64,000 nucleotides of DNA from Serratia oryzae. Its GTDB lineage: Bacteria; Pseudomonadota; Gammaproteobacteria; Enterobacterales; Enterobacteriaceae. The stretch is taken from contig NZ_MOXD01000003.1 in the NCBI RefSeq assembly GCF_001976145.1, positions 465,950 to 529,949 on the forward strand, read 5' to 3'. Both the position numbers and the translations under genes were made by a program. The notes under the pieces were generated by a model that worked only from the letters and a program-made list of their open reading frames with translations, was not told the origin of the DNA and did no database searches. Shown here one piece after another: positions 56,807-64,000 of the stretch (position 1 is its first letter; each line of letters begins with the position of its first letter).

Positions 56807-57231
56807 ATTGCACCGCTGTTGTTGACAAAATAACACCATACAGAAACGCCGAGCGTGCTGTATCGCCGAGTTGCACTTAAGAGCACAAGCCCAAAGCAAA
56901 GAGCGTCAAAACGATAATGTGCCGTCTCTCTATGGCGGCCGGGCATTTTGCCTGAAAGTTCACGTAAAGAAAACGCTGTTTTTTGCATCAACAGTGCTCT
57001 AACGCAAATTCACTGCTCACATAACTATCGGTTGAACGGATTAAATTTTAACCTGGTTATGTTGAGTCCTTCGATGGCACTGAGCGATCCGCCATCGGTA
57101 CGCTACGTTACCTCTCCCTTATCCCCCTGTACAGCATCCAAAATTGCAGTTGTTGCAAGGAGTGATAACGATCACAGTGCGGCCCTGATCAAACTGTAGC
57201 GCAAACCGGGCCGCCGTGCTGAGCAACTTCT
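56807..57231. other. 425-bp gene-free region between sixA and fadJ with a CRP-like site
   Basis: No convincing protein gene was seen on either strand. The region contains AGTGATAACGATCACA (57161-57176), close to the CRP consensus TGTGA-N6-TCACA, well away from the sixA start. A 12-codon frame with GAGAGG upstream on the minus strand (about 57050-57090) is too short to claim. Confidence 0.5.
57161..57176. promoter_or_regulatory. CRP-like palindrome with no obvious target gene
   Basis: AGTGA-TAACGA-TCACA differs from TGTGA-N6-TCACA at one base. It lies 355 bases upstream of the sixA start and 70 bases past the end of fadJ, so neither is an obvious target at the usual spacing. Confidence 0.5.
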
Positions 57232-59388
57232 CTACGGATAGAAGCGTTCGCCCTGCTCAGCCATGCGCTGCAAGCGTTCGCACGGTGCAAAATGTTCACC
57301 ATAATGTTGCTGCAGATAGCGCAGAGTTTTTACCACCTTCTCCGCTTCAAGCTCGTCCATATAACGGAAAGGGCCACCGAGGAACGGTGGGAAACCGATG
57401 CCGAAAACCGCACCGATATCGCCATCACGGGCGCTGCGGATCACCCCCTCTTCCAGGCAGCGAGCCGCCTCGTTCAACATCAGCATCACACAGCGTTGGG
57501 CGATCACCGCATGCTGCATATGGGCTTTGGCGCTGACCCCTAATAGCGCATAAATACTGCTATCTTCACGTTTACGCGTTTGGCGTTTGCTCCCCTCAGC
57601 GGGATACAGATAGAAACCGCGGCCATTCTTGCGCCCTTTGCGGCCATCTTTAAGCACCGCGTCAAACGCCGCCGGAGCGGCAAAACGCGGCCCCAGTTCG
57701 GCAGCCAGGATCGGGATAATCTTGGTGCCGACATCGATCCCCACTTCGTCCAACAGCATGATCGGCCCGACCGGGAAGCCGAAATCCACCAGCGCTTTAT
57801 CCAGCGATTCGATCGGTTCACCTTGCAGCAGGCAGCGCGCCGCTTCATTAATATAAGGAGCCAGAATACGGTTGACGTAAAAACCGGCGCGATCGGCCAC
57901 CACAATCGCCGTTTTCCCCTGCTTCTGCGCCAGCGCTACGGTGGTAGCAATGGTTTCCTCACTGGTCGTCGCGTGCGGGATCACTTCCACCAGCGGCATT
58001 TTATCTACCGGGCTGAAGTAGTGCAGGCCGATCACCTGCTGCGGCCTGGCCGCCTTGGCGGCAATCTGGCTGATGGGCAGCGATGAGGTGTTGGAAGCGA
58101 AAATGGTATGCGGCGCAGCATACTGTTCAATGTCTGCCACCATCTGCTGCTTGAGGGTGATATCTTCAAATACCGCTTCCACGACGATATCAACGCGGTC
58201 AAACCCGCTGTAATCAGTGGAACCAGAGATCAGCATCATCTGCTTTTGCCGCTCGGCCGGGCGCATACGCTTGCTGCGCACCCGCTTCCCCAGCAGATCC
58301 CAGGTATATTTCAACGCGTGGTTAATTCCCTGCTCGTTCACATCCTTGATGCGCACGGGCAAACCCGCGCGCGTGGCGGTCACGCAGGCAATGCCGCCGC
58401 CCATCAGGCCACCGCCAAGCACACCAACGCGCTGCAACGTATGCGGTTGTGCCTCCCCCCCGTGCTCTTTTTTTAATGCTGTCGAAGCAAAGAACAGGCT
58501 GCGTAACGCGGCCGACTGTGGCGTCATCGCCAGTTCACCAAACGCGCGGGCTTCCGCTTCATAACCGCTGGCGTTGCCCTGATCCAAACCGCTGCGGACC
58601 ACCTGAATAATGCGTTCCGCTGCCGGATAATTACCGTGGGTTTTTTCCAGAGTTTTTTTGCGCACGATGCTAAACAGCAGGTGCCTGCCCAGCGGGCCGT
58701 TGAGCAAGCGATCCTGCCACGGCAGTGCGCGGCGGGGTTTCCAGCCTTGTTTCACTCGCTCAACGGCGGCCTGCAGCAAGATCGACTGAGGCACCGCGTC
58801 ATCCACCAACCCCATGCGCAACGCCTGCCGGGCGCGAACCTGCTTGCCGGTCAGGATCATATCCAGCGCATGACGCGCACCGATCAGGCGCGGCAAACGC
58901 TGCGTACCGCCGGACCCCGGCAACAGACCCAGTTGCACTTCCGGCAGGCCGAGCGCCGTTTTGTCATCCAGTGAACATACGCGGCCATGGCAGGCCAACG
59001 CCAATTCCAACCCACCGCCAAGACAGGCACCGTGAATGGCGGCGATAACCGGCACCGGGAAGGCGGCAATCTGTGCCAGGGTGCTCTGCCCTTTTTTGGC
59101 TAAGGCTTCGGCCTCTTTGGCACTTTTGCAGGCGGCAATCATGGTGATATCAGCACCGGCGATGAAGGAATCCGGTTTGCCAGACAGGATCACCACCCCT
59201 TCCAATGCCGGAAACTGCTGGGCTTTGAGCAGCACTTCATTGACCTGTTCAACAAACTCCGCTTTCAGGGTATTCACCTTTTCCCCAGGCACATCAATGG
59301 TGATCACACCGATATTGTCTGGGCGCAACATCAGATGAAATGCCGACGCTTTGGCGCGCTGTTCATGCAGTGCATTTTCGAAGCTCAT
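57232..59388 (-). CDS. fadJ: Fatty-acid oxidation complex alpha subunit FadJ
   Basis: FadJ combines enoyl-CoA hydratase, isomerase and 3-hydroxyacyl-CoA dehydrogenase activities for anaerobic beta-oxidation. The crotonase half has [21 protein letters not shown] near 105-125 and [20 protein letters not shown] near 140-160; the dehydrogenase half has [18 protein letters not shown] near 320 and [14 protein letters not shown]. The start is one of two adjacent ATGs (59391 or 59388) overlapping the fadI stop; GGAGG is better spaced for 59388, giving 718 residues. Confidence 0.95.
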   Translation of the reverse strand: MSFENALHEQRAKASAFHLMLRPDNIGVITIDVPGEKVNTLKAEFVEQVNEVLLKAQQFPALEGVVILSGKPDSFIAGADITMIAACKSAKEAEALAKKGQSTLAQIAAFPVPVIAAIHGACLGGGLELALACHGRVCSLDDKTALGLPEVQLGLLPGSGGTQRLPRLIGARHALDMILTGKQVRARQALRMGLVDDAVPQSILLQAAVERVKQGWKPRRALPWQDRLLNGPLGRHLLFSIVRKKTLEKTHGNYPAAERIIQVVRSGLDQGNASGYEAEARAFGELAMTPQSAALRSLFFASTALKKEHGGEAQPHTLQRVGVLGGGLMGGGIACVTATRAGLPVRIKDVNEQGINHALKYTWDLLGKRVRSKRMRPAERQKQMMLISGSTDYSGFDRVDIVVEAVFEDITLKQQMVADIEQYAAPHTIFASNTSSLPISQIAAKAARPQQVIGLHYFSPVDKMPLVEVIPHATTSEETIATTVALAQKQGKTAIVVADRAGFYVNRILAPYINEAARCLLQGEPIESLDKALVDFGFPVGPIMLLDEVGIDVGTKIIPILAAELGPRFAAPAAFDAVLKDGRKGRKNGRGFYLYPAEGSKRQTRKREDSSIYALLGVSAKAHMQHAVIAQRCVMLMLNEAARCLEEGVIRSARDGDIGAVFGIGFPPFLGGPFRYMDELEAEKVVKTLRYLQQHYGEHFAPCERLQRMAEQGERFYP

Positions 59389-60698
59389 CATTCCACCTCC
59401 ACGATCATCGCGGCACCCAATCCACCCGCCGCACAGGCCGTCGCCAGCCCCAGCCCACCGCCACGCCGTTTGAGCTCATGCAGTGTCTGAGTAATCATGC
59501 GGGCTCCGGTGGCAGCAAACGGGTGGCCGTAAGCAATCGAGCCCCCCAGTACGTTAAATTTCTCCATATCCACCTCACCAATCGCCTGGTCACGCCCCAG
59601 TTTCTGCCGGGCAAACTCCACGCTGGCAAACATTTTCAGATTAGCCAGCGTTTGTGCGGCAAAAGCTTCATGCATATCAATCAGAGTGAGGTCAGCCAGG
59701 GTAATCCCGGCGCGCTCAAGCGCCAGCGGTGTGGCATAAGAAGGGCCAAGCAACATGTCTTCCCAGACGTCGATGGCGGCAAAGGCGAAGCTGCGCAAGT
59801 AACCCAGCGGCTGCAAGCCAAGCTCTTTGGCGCGGGATTCGCTCATCAGCAATACGGCAGCGGCTCCATCAGTCAGCGGGGTGCTGTTGGCCGCAGTCAC
59901 GCTGCCGTGCTTACGGTCAAACGCCGGTTTCAGCCGGGCATAGGATTCCAGACTGGAGTCTTTGCGAACGTTGTTATCTTCAGCAAGCGGCGTTTTATAA
60001 GGGGGAACGTAGGCTGTCATCACTTCATCGTGCAGTAGCCCCTGTTCCCAGGCTTTGGCCGCAAGCTGGTGCGAACGATGAGCCAGCGCATCCTGCTGTT
60101 CGCGGGTAATGCCGTGGGTTTTTGCCATCTGTTCCGCGGTATCTCCCATGCGCAGGCCGGTAGAATACTCGGCCACTGCTGGCGGTACCGGCATCAGATC
60201 GCGGAATTTAAGCTTGCTGAACAGCTTCAAACGTTGCGACAGGGTACGGGCTTTGTTGACGTCCACCAGCGTGCGCGCCAGCGCCTTGCTGACGCCGATC
60301 GGTAATACCGAAGAGGAATCCGCCCCACCAGCAATGCCGATACTGATGCTGCCCGCCATGATGCTTTCCGCCACGTTGGCAATCGCCTGGAAGCTGGTGG
60401 CGCAGGCGCGTGAAACGCTATAGGCATCGGTATGCACGCTCATGCCGGTGCCGAGCACAATTTCCCGCGCAATATTAGGCGCTTCAGGCATTTGCACCAC
60501 TTGGCCAAATACCAGTTGTTCGATCAATGCCGGGTCAATGCCCGTACGAGCCAACAATTCACTCACCGCTGTTTTACCGAGATCGACCGCAGGAATACCG
60601 TGGTAAGCGGTGGCCTGTTTGGCGAAAGGGGTACGTAATCCATTAACGATAGCGATACGATCGCCATTGCGGGTAACCAACGGCAGTGTCTTACTCAT
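59388..60698 (-). CDS. fadI: 3-ketoacyl-CoA thiolase FadI
   Basis: FadI is the beta subunit thiolase that cleaves 3-ketoacyl-CoA in the FadIJ complex. The 436-residue protein has the acylated Cys in [19 protein letters not shown] near residue 99, the His in [20 protein letters not shown] and the second catalytic Cys in [15 protein letters not shown]. Its stop overlaps the fadJ start, giving coupled translation. A FadR-like operator lies 40-57 bases upstream. Confidence 0.96.
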   Translation of the reverse strand: MSKTLPLVTRNGDRIAIVNGLRTPFAKQATAYHGIPAVDLGKTAVSELLARTGIDPALIEQLVFGQVVQMPEAPNIAREIVLGTGMSVHTDAYSVSRACATSFQAIANVAESIMAGSISIGIAGGADSSSVLPIGVSKALARTLVDVNKARTLSQRLKLFSKLKFRDLMPVPPAVAEYSTGLRMGDTAEQMAKTHGITREQQDALAHRSHQLAAKAWEQGLLHDEVMTAYVPPYKTPLAEDNNVRKDSSLESYARLKPAFDRKHGSVTAANSTPLTDGAAAVLLMSESRAKELGLQPLGYLRSFAFAAIDVWEDMLLGPSYATPLALERAGITLADLTLIDMHEAFAAQTLANLKMFASVEFARQKLGRDQAIGEVDMEKFNVLGGSIAYGHPFAATGARMITQTLHELKRRGGGLGLATACAAGGLGAAMIVEVE

Positions 60699-60737
60699 AA
60701 ACGCTCCTGAAGATAGGCCGTCAACATAACGGACAAG

Positions 60738-60755
60738 AAGAGGTCTGACCTGATG
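60738..60755 (-). promoter_or_regulatory. FadR-like operator of fadIJ
   Basis: On the minus strand this reads CATCAGGTCAGACCTCTT, with the GGTCNGACC core of FadR sites. Its position just upstream of fadI suits repression that is lifted by long-chain acyl-CoA. Confidence 0.7.
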
Positions 60756-60842
60756 AAGCCATTGTTAACCAAATGTTTATATTTGGCAAACCAACAGAAG
60801 TGAAAACTGGGAGCGGGAGCAACTTTCAAGCAGGAGATAAAC

Positions 60843-60870
60843 AACCTGCGTAAGAAGCCCTACGCAGGTT
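60843..60870 (-). terminator. Terminator after yfcZ
   Basis: AACCTGCGTA and TACGCAGGTT form a 10-bp stem with an eight-base loop. Read leftward it is followed by GTTTAT. It begins 11 bases past the yfcZ stop. Confidence 0.8.
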
Positions 60871-60880
60871 TGGAAAACAA

Positions 60881-61177
60881 TTAACGCAGACCAAGCTGGA
60901 AGATCAGGGTTTCAGCCTGGCAGGCGAAAGTGAAATCAATATCCAGTTGCACGCCGCCGTTCACCGGTTTAATGCTGCTGCTGATATCACAAGGATCCGA
61001 TTCAACGCCGCGTGCTTTTTCTGTCAAGGCAGCCAACGTTTCCTCTGCTTCCTGCTGACTGGTAAATACCCGGCTATAGGAAGCGGTGCAATCGGTATTA
61101 TCCATGATGGTGCCCACATCCATACAGCAACAGGCCGCGGTTTCCTGAGTGCTGCATTTATTAATTGCATCTGACAT
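60881..61177 (-). CDS. yfcZ: Conserved YfcZ/YiiS-family protein
   Basis: The 98-residue cytoplasmic protein has the family core ACCCMDVGTIMDNTDCTASY and AEETLAALTEKARGVESDPC, then a C-terminal DIDFTFACQAETLIFQLGLR that is nearly the same as in E. coli. Many conserved cysteines suggest metal or redox chemistry, but no function is known. The start at MSDAINKCST matches the family; the frame to 61285 is too long. Confidence 0.92.
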   Translation of the reverse strand: MSDAINKCSTQETAACCCMDVGTIMDNTDCTASYSRVFTSQQEAEETLAALTEKARGVESDPCDISSSIKPVNGGVQLDIDFTFACQAETLIFQLGLR

Positions 61178-61582
61178 GTTTAAAATCTCCTCACGGGCTG
61201 CATCAAACTCGCCCAAAAAAAGCCATTGATGATCTGGCGCAAGTAAATAAGATACTGCGGTTATTTTACGCCTCGGGCAGGCCAATCACTAGCCTTACTT
61301 TTTGTAAGTGCTTCAAGCGTTGAAAAACATACAACGGAGACCGCTGCCTGCTAAGAAAGAGTAAAAGTTTCATTGTTTTTTCGCTTTTTTTGTTATGCAG
61401 ATCTCTTTTTTGATATCATTTTTGAAATAAATACAAAACAAACTTGCAACAACACAACAGGTCGGACCTATAATTCAGCCACTGGTCTGATTTGTCTAAT
61501 TGCGAACAGACCCCTACAATTATTTTTCATTGTTACCTCGTGTAACATAGTTTAAATAAAAATATAAAATGAGGTTTTGGTC
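61178..61582. other. 405-bp regulatory region upstream of fadL
   Basis: No gene was found. It separates divergent yfcZ and fadL and contains two FadR-like sites about 110-130 and 87-103 bases before fadL, and long AT-rich tracts suitable for the fadL promoter and other regulators known for fadL (OmpR, CRP). Only the FadR-like sites are supported by sequence here. Confidence 0.6.
61456..61496 (+). promoter_or_regulatory. Pair of FadR-like operators upstream of fadL
   Basis: Site one, AACAGGTCGGACCTATA (61456-61472), and site two, CACTGGTCTGATTTGTC (61480-61496), each carry the (T/A)GGTCNGA core of FadR sites. E. coli fadL also has two FadR sites, so FadR repression of fatty-acid uptake is likely conserved. 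Confidence 0.75.
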
Positions 61583-62860
61583 ATGAGCCAGAAAAACCTG
61601 TTCACTAAATCAGCTCTTGCAGTTGCAGTGGCGATTATCTCTTCAAACGTATATGCCGCAGGATTCCAACTGAATGAGTTCTCGTCAGTCGGTTTAGGGC
61701 GTGCTTATTCTGGCGAAGGCGCAGTAGCGGATACCGCCGCGTCAGGAAGTCGTAACCCGGCGACCATGATGATGTTTGACCGCCCCTCTTTTTCCACAGG
61801 TGTGGTGTTTATCGATCCTGATGTAGACATCTCAGGCACCTCACCTTCAGGCCAGAGCCTGGATGCGAAGAATATCGCGCCAACCGCCTGGGTACCGGAC
61901 CTTCACTATATCCACCCCCTGAACGAACAGTGGGCTGTCGGTGGCTCCGTAACCAGCAACTATGGCCTGGCCACCGAATTTAATAACAGCTACGCCGCTG
62001 GCCCTTTTGCGGGTAAAACCGACCTCACCACCATAAACCTGAACCTCAGCGCCGCTTACCGTCTGAATAAACATTTCAGCTTCGGTTTAGGTTTTGACGC
62101 GGTGAACGCCGATGCCAAACTTGAGCGTTATGTCGGTGAAAGTGGTAAAGCTCTGGGGCTTCCAGCCGACACACAAATTTCCAAGCTGGATGGTAACGAA
62201 TGGGGCTACGGTTGGAATGCCGGTATTCTGTACGAAGTGGATGAGAACAACCGCTACGGTTTCACCTATCGTTCTAAGGTAAAAATCAAGTTTGACGGCG
62301 ATTATAGCAGCCAGTTGCCTTCAGCCCTTAACCCGAGACTATCAGCGAAAAGCTTTCCATGGGGCACCGATGGCAACACCATCCCGGGCTCTCTGGACCT
62401 CAATTTACCAGAAATGTGGGAAGTCTCGGGTTATAACAAAGTAGACCCACAGTGGGCGATCCACTACAGCATGACTTATACCAGTTGGAGCCAGTTCCAG
62501 GAGTTAAGAGCTACGGGTAGCGACGGGCAACTGCTATTCCAAAAGCATGAAGGCTTCCGTGACGCTTACCGCATCGCGCTGGGTACCACTTACTACTACG
62601 ACGATAACTGGACCTTCCGTGGCGGTATCGCCTTCGATGATAGCCCGGTTCCGGCACAAAATCGCTCTATCTCGATCCCGGATCAGGACCGTACATGGGT
62701 AAGCGCCGGGGCAAGCTACGCCTTCAACAAAGATGCTTCCGTTGACGTAGGTATCTCGTATATGCACGGGCAGAGAGTAACGATTAAAGAAGGTGATTAC
62801 ACCTTCCGTTCTGAAGGTAAGGCCTGGTTGTACGGTGCTGGATTCAACTACCGTTTCTAA
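61583..62860 (+). CDS. fadL: Long-chain fatty-acid outer-membrane transporter FadL
   Basis: FadL is a 14-stranded outer-membrane barrel that passes long-chain fatty acids inward. The signal peptide ends NVYA, and the mature protein begins [20 protein letters not shown], whose first residues form the plug with the NPA motif in [13 protein letters not shown]. The C-terminal strand ends in Phe, as needed for barrel insertion. GAGG lies eight bases before the ATG at 61583; TTG at 61577 is too close to it. Length is 425 residues, with a shorter variable loop near 190 than in E. coli. Confidence 0.96.
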   Translation: MSQKNLFTKSALAVAVAIISSNVYAAGFQLNEFSSVGLGRAYSGEGAVADTAASGSRNPATMMMFDRPSFSTGVVFIDPDVDISGTSPSGQSLDAKNIAPTAWVPDLHYIHPLNEQWAVGGSVTSNYGLATEFNNSYAAGPFAGKTDLTTINLNLSAAYRLNKHFSFGLGFDAVNADAKLERYVGESGKALGLPADTQISKLDGNEWGYGWNAGILYEVDENNRYGFTYRSKVKIKFDGDYSSQLPSALNPRLSAKSFPWGTDGNTIPGSLDLNLPEMWEVSGYNKVDPQWAIHYSMTYTSWSQFQELRATGSDGQLLFQKHEGFRDAYRIALGTTYYYDDNWTFRGGIAFDDSPVPAQNRSISIPDQDRTWVSAGASYAFNKDASVDVGISYMHGQRVTIKEGDYTFRSEGKAWLYGAGFNYRF

Positions 62861-62927
62861 TCGGTTCTGCTGAACAGAAAGCGCCGGGATAATCCCTAGT
62901 GCTTTGTCAGTTAAGCTTTTAAGTAAG

Positions 62928-62957
62928 GCCGCAGCGGATACCGTTGCGGCTCTTTTT
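62928..62957. terminator. Rho-independent terminator after fadL
   Basis: GCCGCAGCGG and CCGTTGCGGC pair with one mismatch and are followed by TCTTTTT. It lies 67 bases after fadL and abuts the end of the convergent putative immunity gene. Confidence 0.85.
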
Positions 62958-62959
62958 CA

Positions 62960-63559
62960 TTATCCAAACATTTTCTTGAAATGTTCATTGATATTTTTGT
63001 TAGGTATCAATCTGTCTACAGTAAAATCCAAGGAGTCAGAGACTGCAATACCTTTTCTTAGTTCTTGAGGAAAGTCTTCAATTCCGCCATAAATGGTTGG
63101 TACCATATAACGATAGTAATCCCCCATTTCAGTATCCCCTTCATATCCTACAGGATAATCTTCCTTTGGTTCATTGCCTTCAACTGCTTGATAGATAAAC
63201 AACCCCTTGTTAGCTACAAGGTTCGCATCACTAGACAATCTGTTCTCTAAAAAAATCCTGTCGTGATGTGCTTTCAGACTATTTATGTCTTTAGGACCTA
63301 TCCACGAAGGAAACATATCTAGCTTATAATCACCTTTTTTATCTTCGCATATAGGTTTATATTTACCAGATTCCTCATACAAATACTCCGATATTGAATC
63401 CAGACTATCTTCGGCGCCTTTCATGCTTAATAAACATGAGGGTAAATTCCCCCAACGATTATTTAGAAATATCGCAACCCTCCCATTCTTATCAATTCCA
63501 TACCATGTAACTATAACTCCCCCACCTGGTTTCCAATTAGGTTCTAAGTCGTATGTCAT
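62960..63559 (-). CDS. Hypothetical acidic protein, probable immunity protein of a polymorphic toxin
   Basis: This 199-residue protein is cytoplasmic-looking and acidic, with aromatic-rich segments (NWKPGGGVIVTWYG, DMFPSWIGPKDIN, DYYRYMVPTIYGG). I recognise no named family. AAGGAG lies seven bases before the ATG, and that ATG overlaps the stop of an upstream 44-codon frame (ATGA), the usual layout of an immunity gene following a toxin C-terminus. The DNA is more AT-rich than the neighbouring core genes, suggesting transfer. It ends against the fadL terminator. The immunity role is inferred from context. Confidence 0.6.
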   Translation of the reverse strand: MTYDLEPNWKPGGGVIVTWYGIDKNGRVAIFLNNRWGNLPSCLLSMKGAEDSLDSISEYLYEESGKYKPICEDKKGDYKLDMFPSWIGPKDINSLKAHHDRIFLENRLSSDANLVANKGLFIYQAVEGNEPKEDYPVGYEGDTEMGDYYRYMVPTIYGGIEDFPQELRKGIAVSDSLDFTVDRLIPNKNINEHFKKMFG

Positions 63560-63690
63560 TTTTTTACTCCTTCTGGCCATGTGGTCACACAATTTTTACA
63601 CGTATCTACAACATATTGCGCATCCAGTTTATTTTGGTTGTCTTGATTGTTAGCGCCACAGTAACGGTCATAAATCTTGGCGTTGACACC
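63556..63690 (-). pseudogene. Last 44 codons of a toxin-like gene, cut by IS66-family DNA
   Basis: The frame reads GVNAKIYDRYCGANNQDNQN, then 24 further residues including DTCKNC and TTWPEG, and ends in a stop overlapping the downstream gene's start. Upstream of about 63690 the sequence switches to IS66 transposase coding DNA in another frame, and this frame meets a stop near 63745. It is best explained as the surviving end of an effector such as an Rhs or CdiA-type tip. The family is not recognised. Confidence 0.5.
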
Positions 63691-63824
63691 TCTTCCAGTT
63701 GCTGGATATAGCACGTTTGTGACTGGTTTCGCTGCGTCTGCTGTTCAAGGTCCGCGAGTAATTTCAACGCCAGAGCGCGCAGTTTATCGGGGTCTTTTGA
63801 GGTCAGCAAGGCATCGATATTCAT
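63691..63824 (-). pseudogene. Truncated IS66-family transposase (TnpC), N-terminal piece
   Basis: The first ~45 codons (MNIDALLTSKDPDKLRALAL, then a Gln-rich coiled coil ending IQQLEE) match the N-terminal leucine-zipper region of IS66-family TnpC transposases. The similarity stops at about 63690, after which the frame runs into unrelated sequence and ends at 63606. The catalytic DDE domain and right terminal repeat are missing. Confidence 0.65.
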
Positions 63825-63890
63825 GTGAGTATTTTATCAACACGACACCACATTGTCATTGATAATCAATGTATTAATCACTGTCTTTCG

Positions 63891-64000
63891 TTATTTCCAG
63901 CCGGTTAAATCCAGGCCATCCACCCGCTGCCAGTCAATGCCTTTCATCAACCAGTCGGTCTGTTCGGGTGACAGCAGCCAGGCGACATCCCCTTGCCGGG
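63891..64000 (-). CDS. tnpB: IS66-family accessory protein TnpB, C-terminal part (runs off the window)
   Basis: The last 36 codons read QGDVAWLLSPEQTDWLMKGI followed by DWQRVDGLDLTGWK, the tail of the TnpB (Orf2) protein that precedes TnpC in IS66 elements. The gene is open at the right window edge, so the rest is unseen. It is spaced 66 bases from the truncated tnpC in the same direction, as in an IS66 operon. Confidence 0.7.
   Translation of the reverse strand, partial: RQGDVAWLLSPEQTDWLMKGIDWQRVDGLDLTGWK

Noticed and set aside
56948..57199. 83-codon + strand frame between sixA and fadJ
   Set aside because: No ribosome-binding site, no family and no conserved start; it covers the CRP-like site.

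Overview
The window reads as a chromosome of a gammaproteobacterium in the order Enterobacterales, most likely Serratia or a close relative. This rests on gene order (hisJQM-ubiX-purF-cvpA-dedD-folC-accD-dedA-truA-usg-pdxB, then flk, fabB, mnmC, yfcL, epmC, yfcA, mepA, aroC, prmB, smrB, sixA, fadJI, yfcZ, fadL, as in the E. coli 50-53 min region), protein similarity recalled from E. coli, and a GC-rich codon style. The genus is inference. No rRNA, tRNA or CRISPR array was seen.

Positions 1-6964 are a very AT-rich integrated element entering from the left edge. Its leftward genes are a tyrosine integrase, a short ORF, a ribbon-helix-helix regulator, a 995-residue primase-like/SF2-helicase protein and a zinc-ribbon protein. 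It has split the histidine transport operon at codon 8 of hisP. A perfect 103-bp inverted repeat brackets the integrase gene, and a diverged ~200-bp tandem duplication sits in an 820-bp non-coding stretch. This is the most unusual part of the window.

Positions 6954-19742 are conserved core genes, nearly all leftward: histidine uptake (with a sigma-54-type promoter), flavin prenyltransferase, purine synthesis (with a PurR box), cell-envelope and division factors, folate and fatty-acid synthesis, pseudouridylation and PLP synthesis. Positions 19817-47073 interrupt the E. coli order with accessory genes: AraC regulator/EamA exporter, a TctDE two-component system facing a TctCBA tricarboxylate transporter, a second EamA exporter facing a MocR regulator, the scsABCD thiol/copper operon, flk, a rhodanese facing another MocR regulator, pepT, a YbiR-type anion permease, apbE and a cusFCBA-type copper/silver efflux operon headed by a small Met/His-rich protein.

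Positions 47201-62860 return to the core: fabB with FabR and FadR operators, mnmC, epmC (EF-P modification), mepA, aroC, prmB, smrB, sixA, the anaerobic beta-oxidation genes fadI-fadJ and the fatty-acid porin fadL, with FadR-like sites before fadI and fadL. Positions 62960-64000 hold a putative immunity gene, the last 44 codons of a lost toxin gene and pieces of an IS66-family element.
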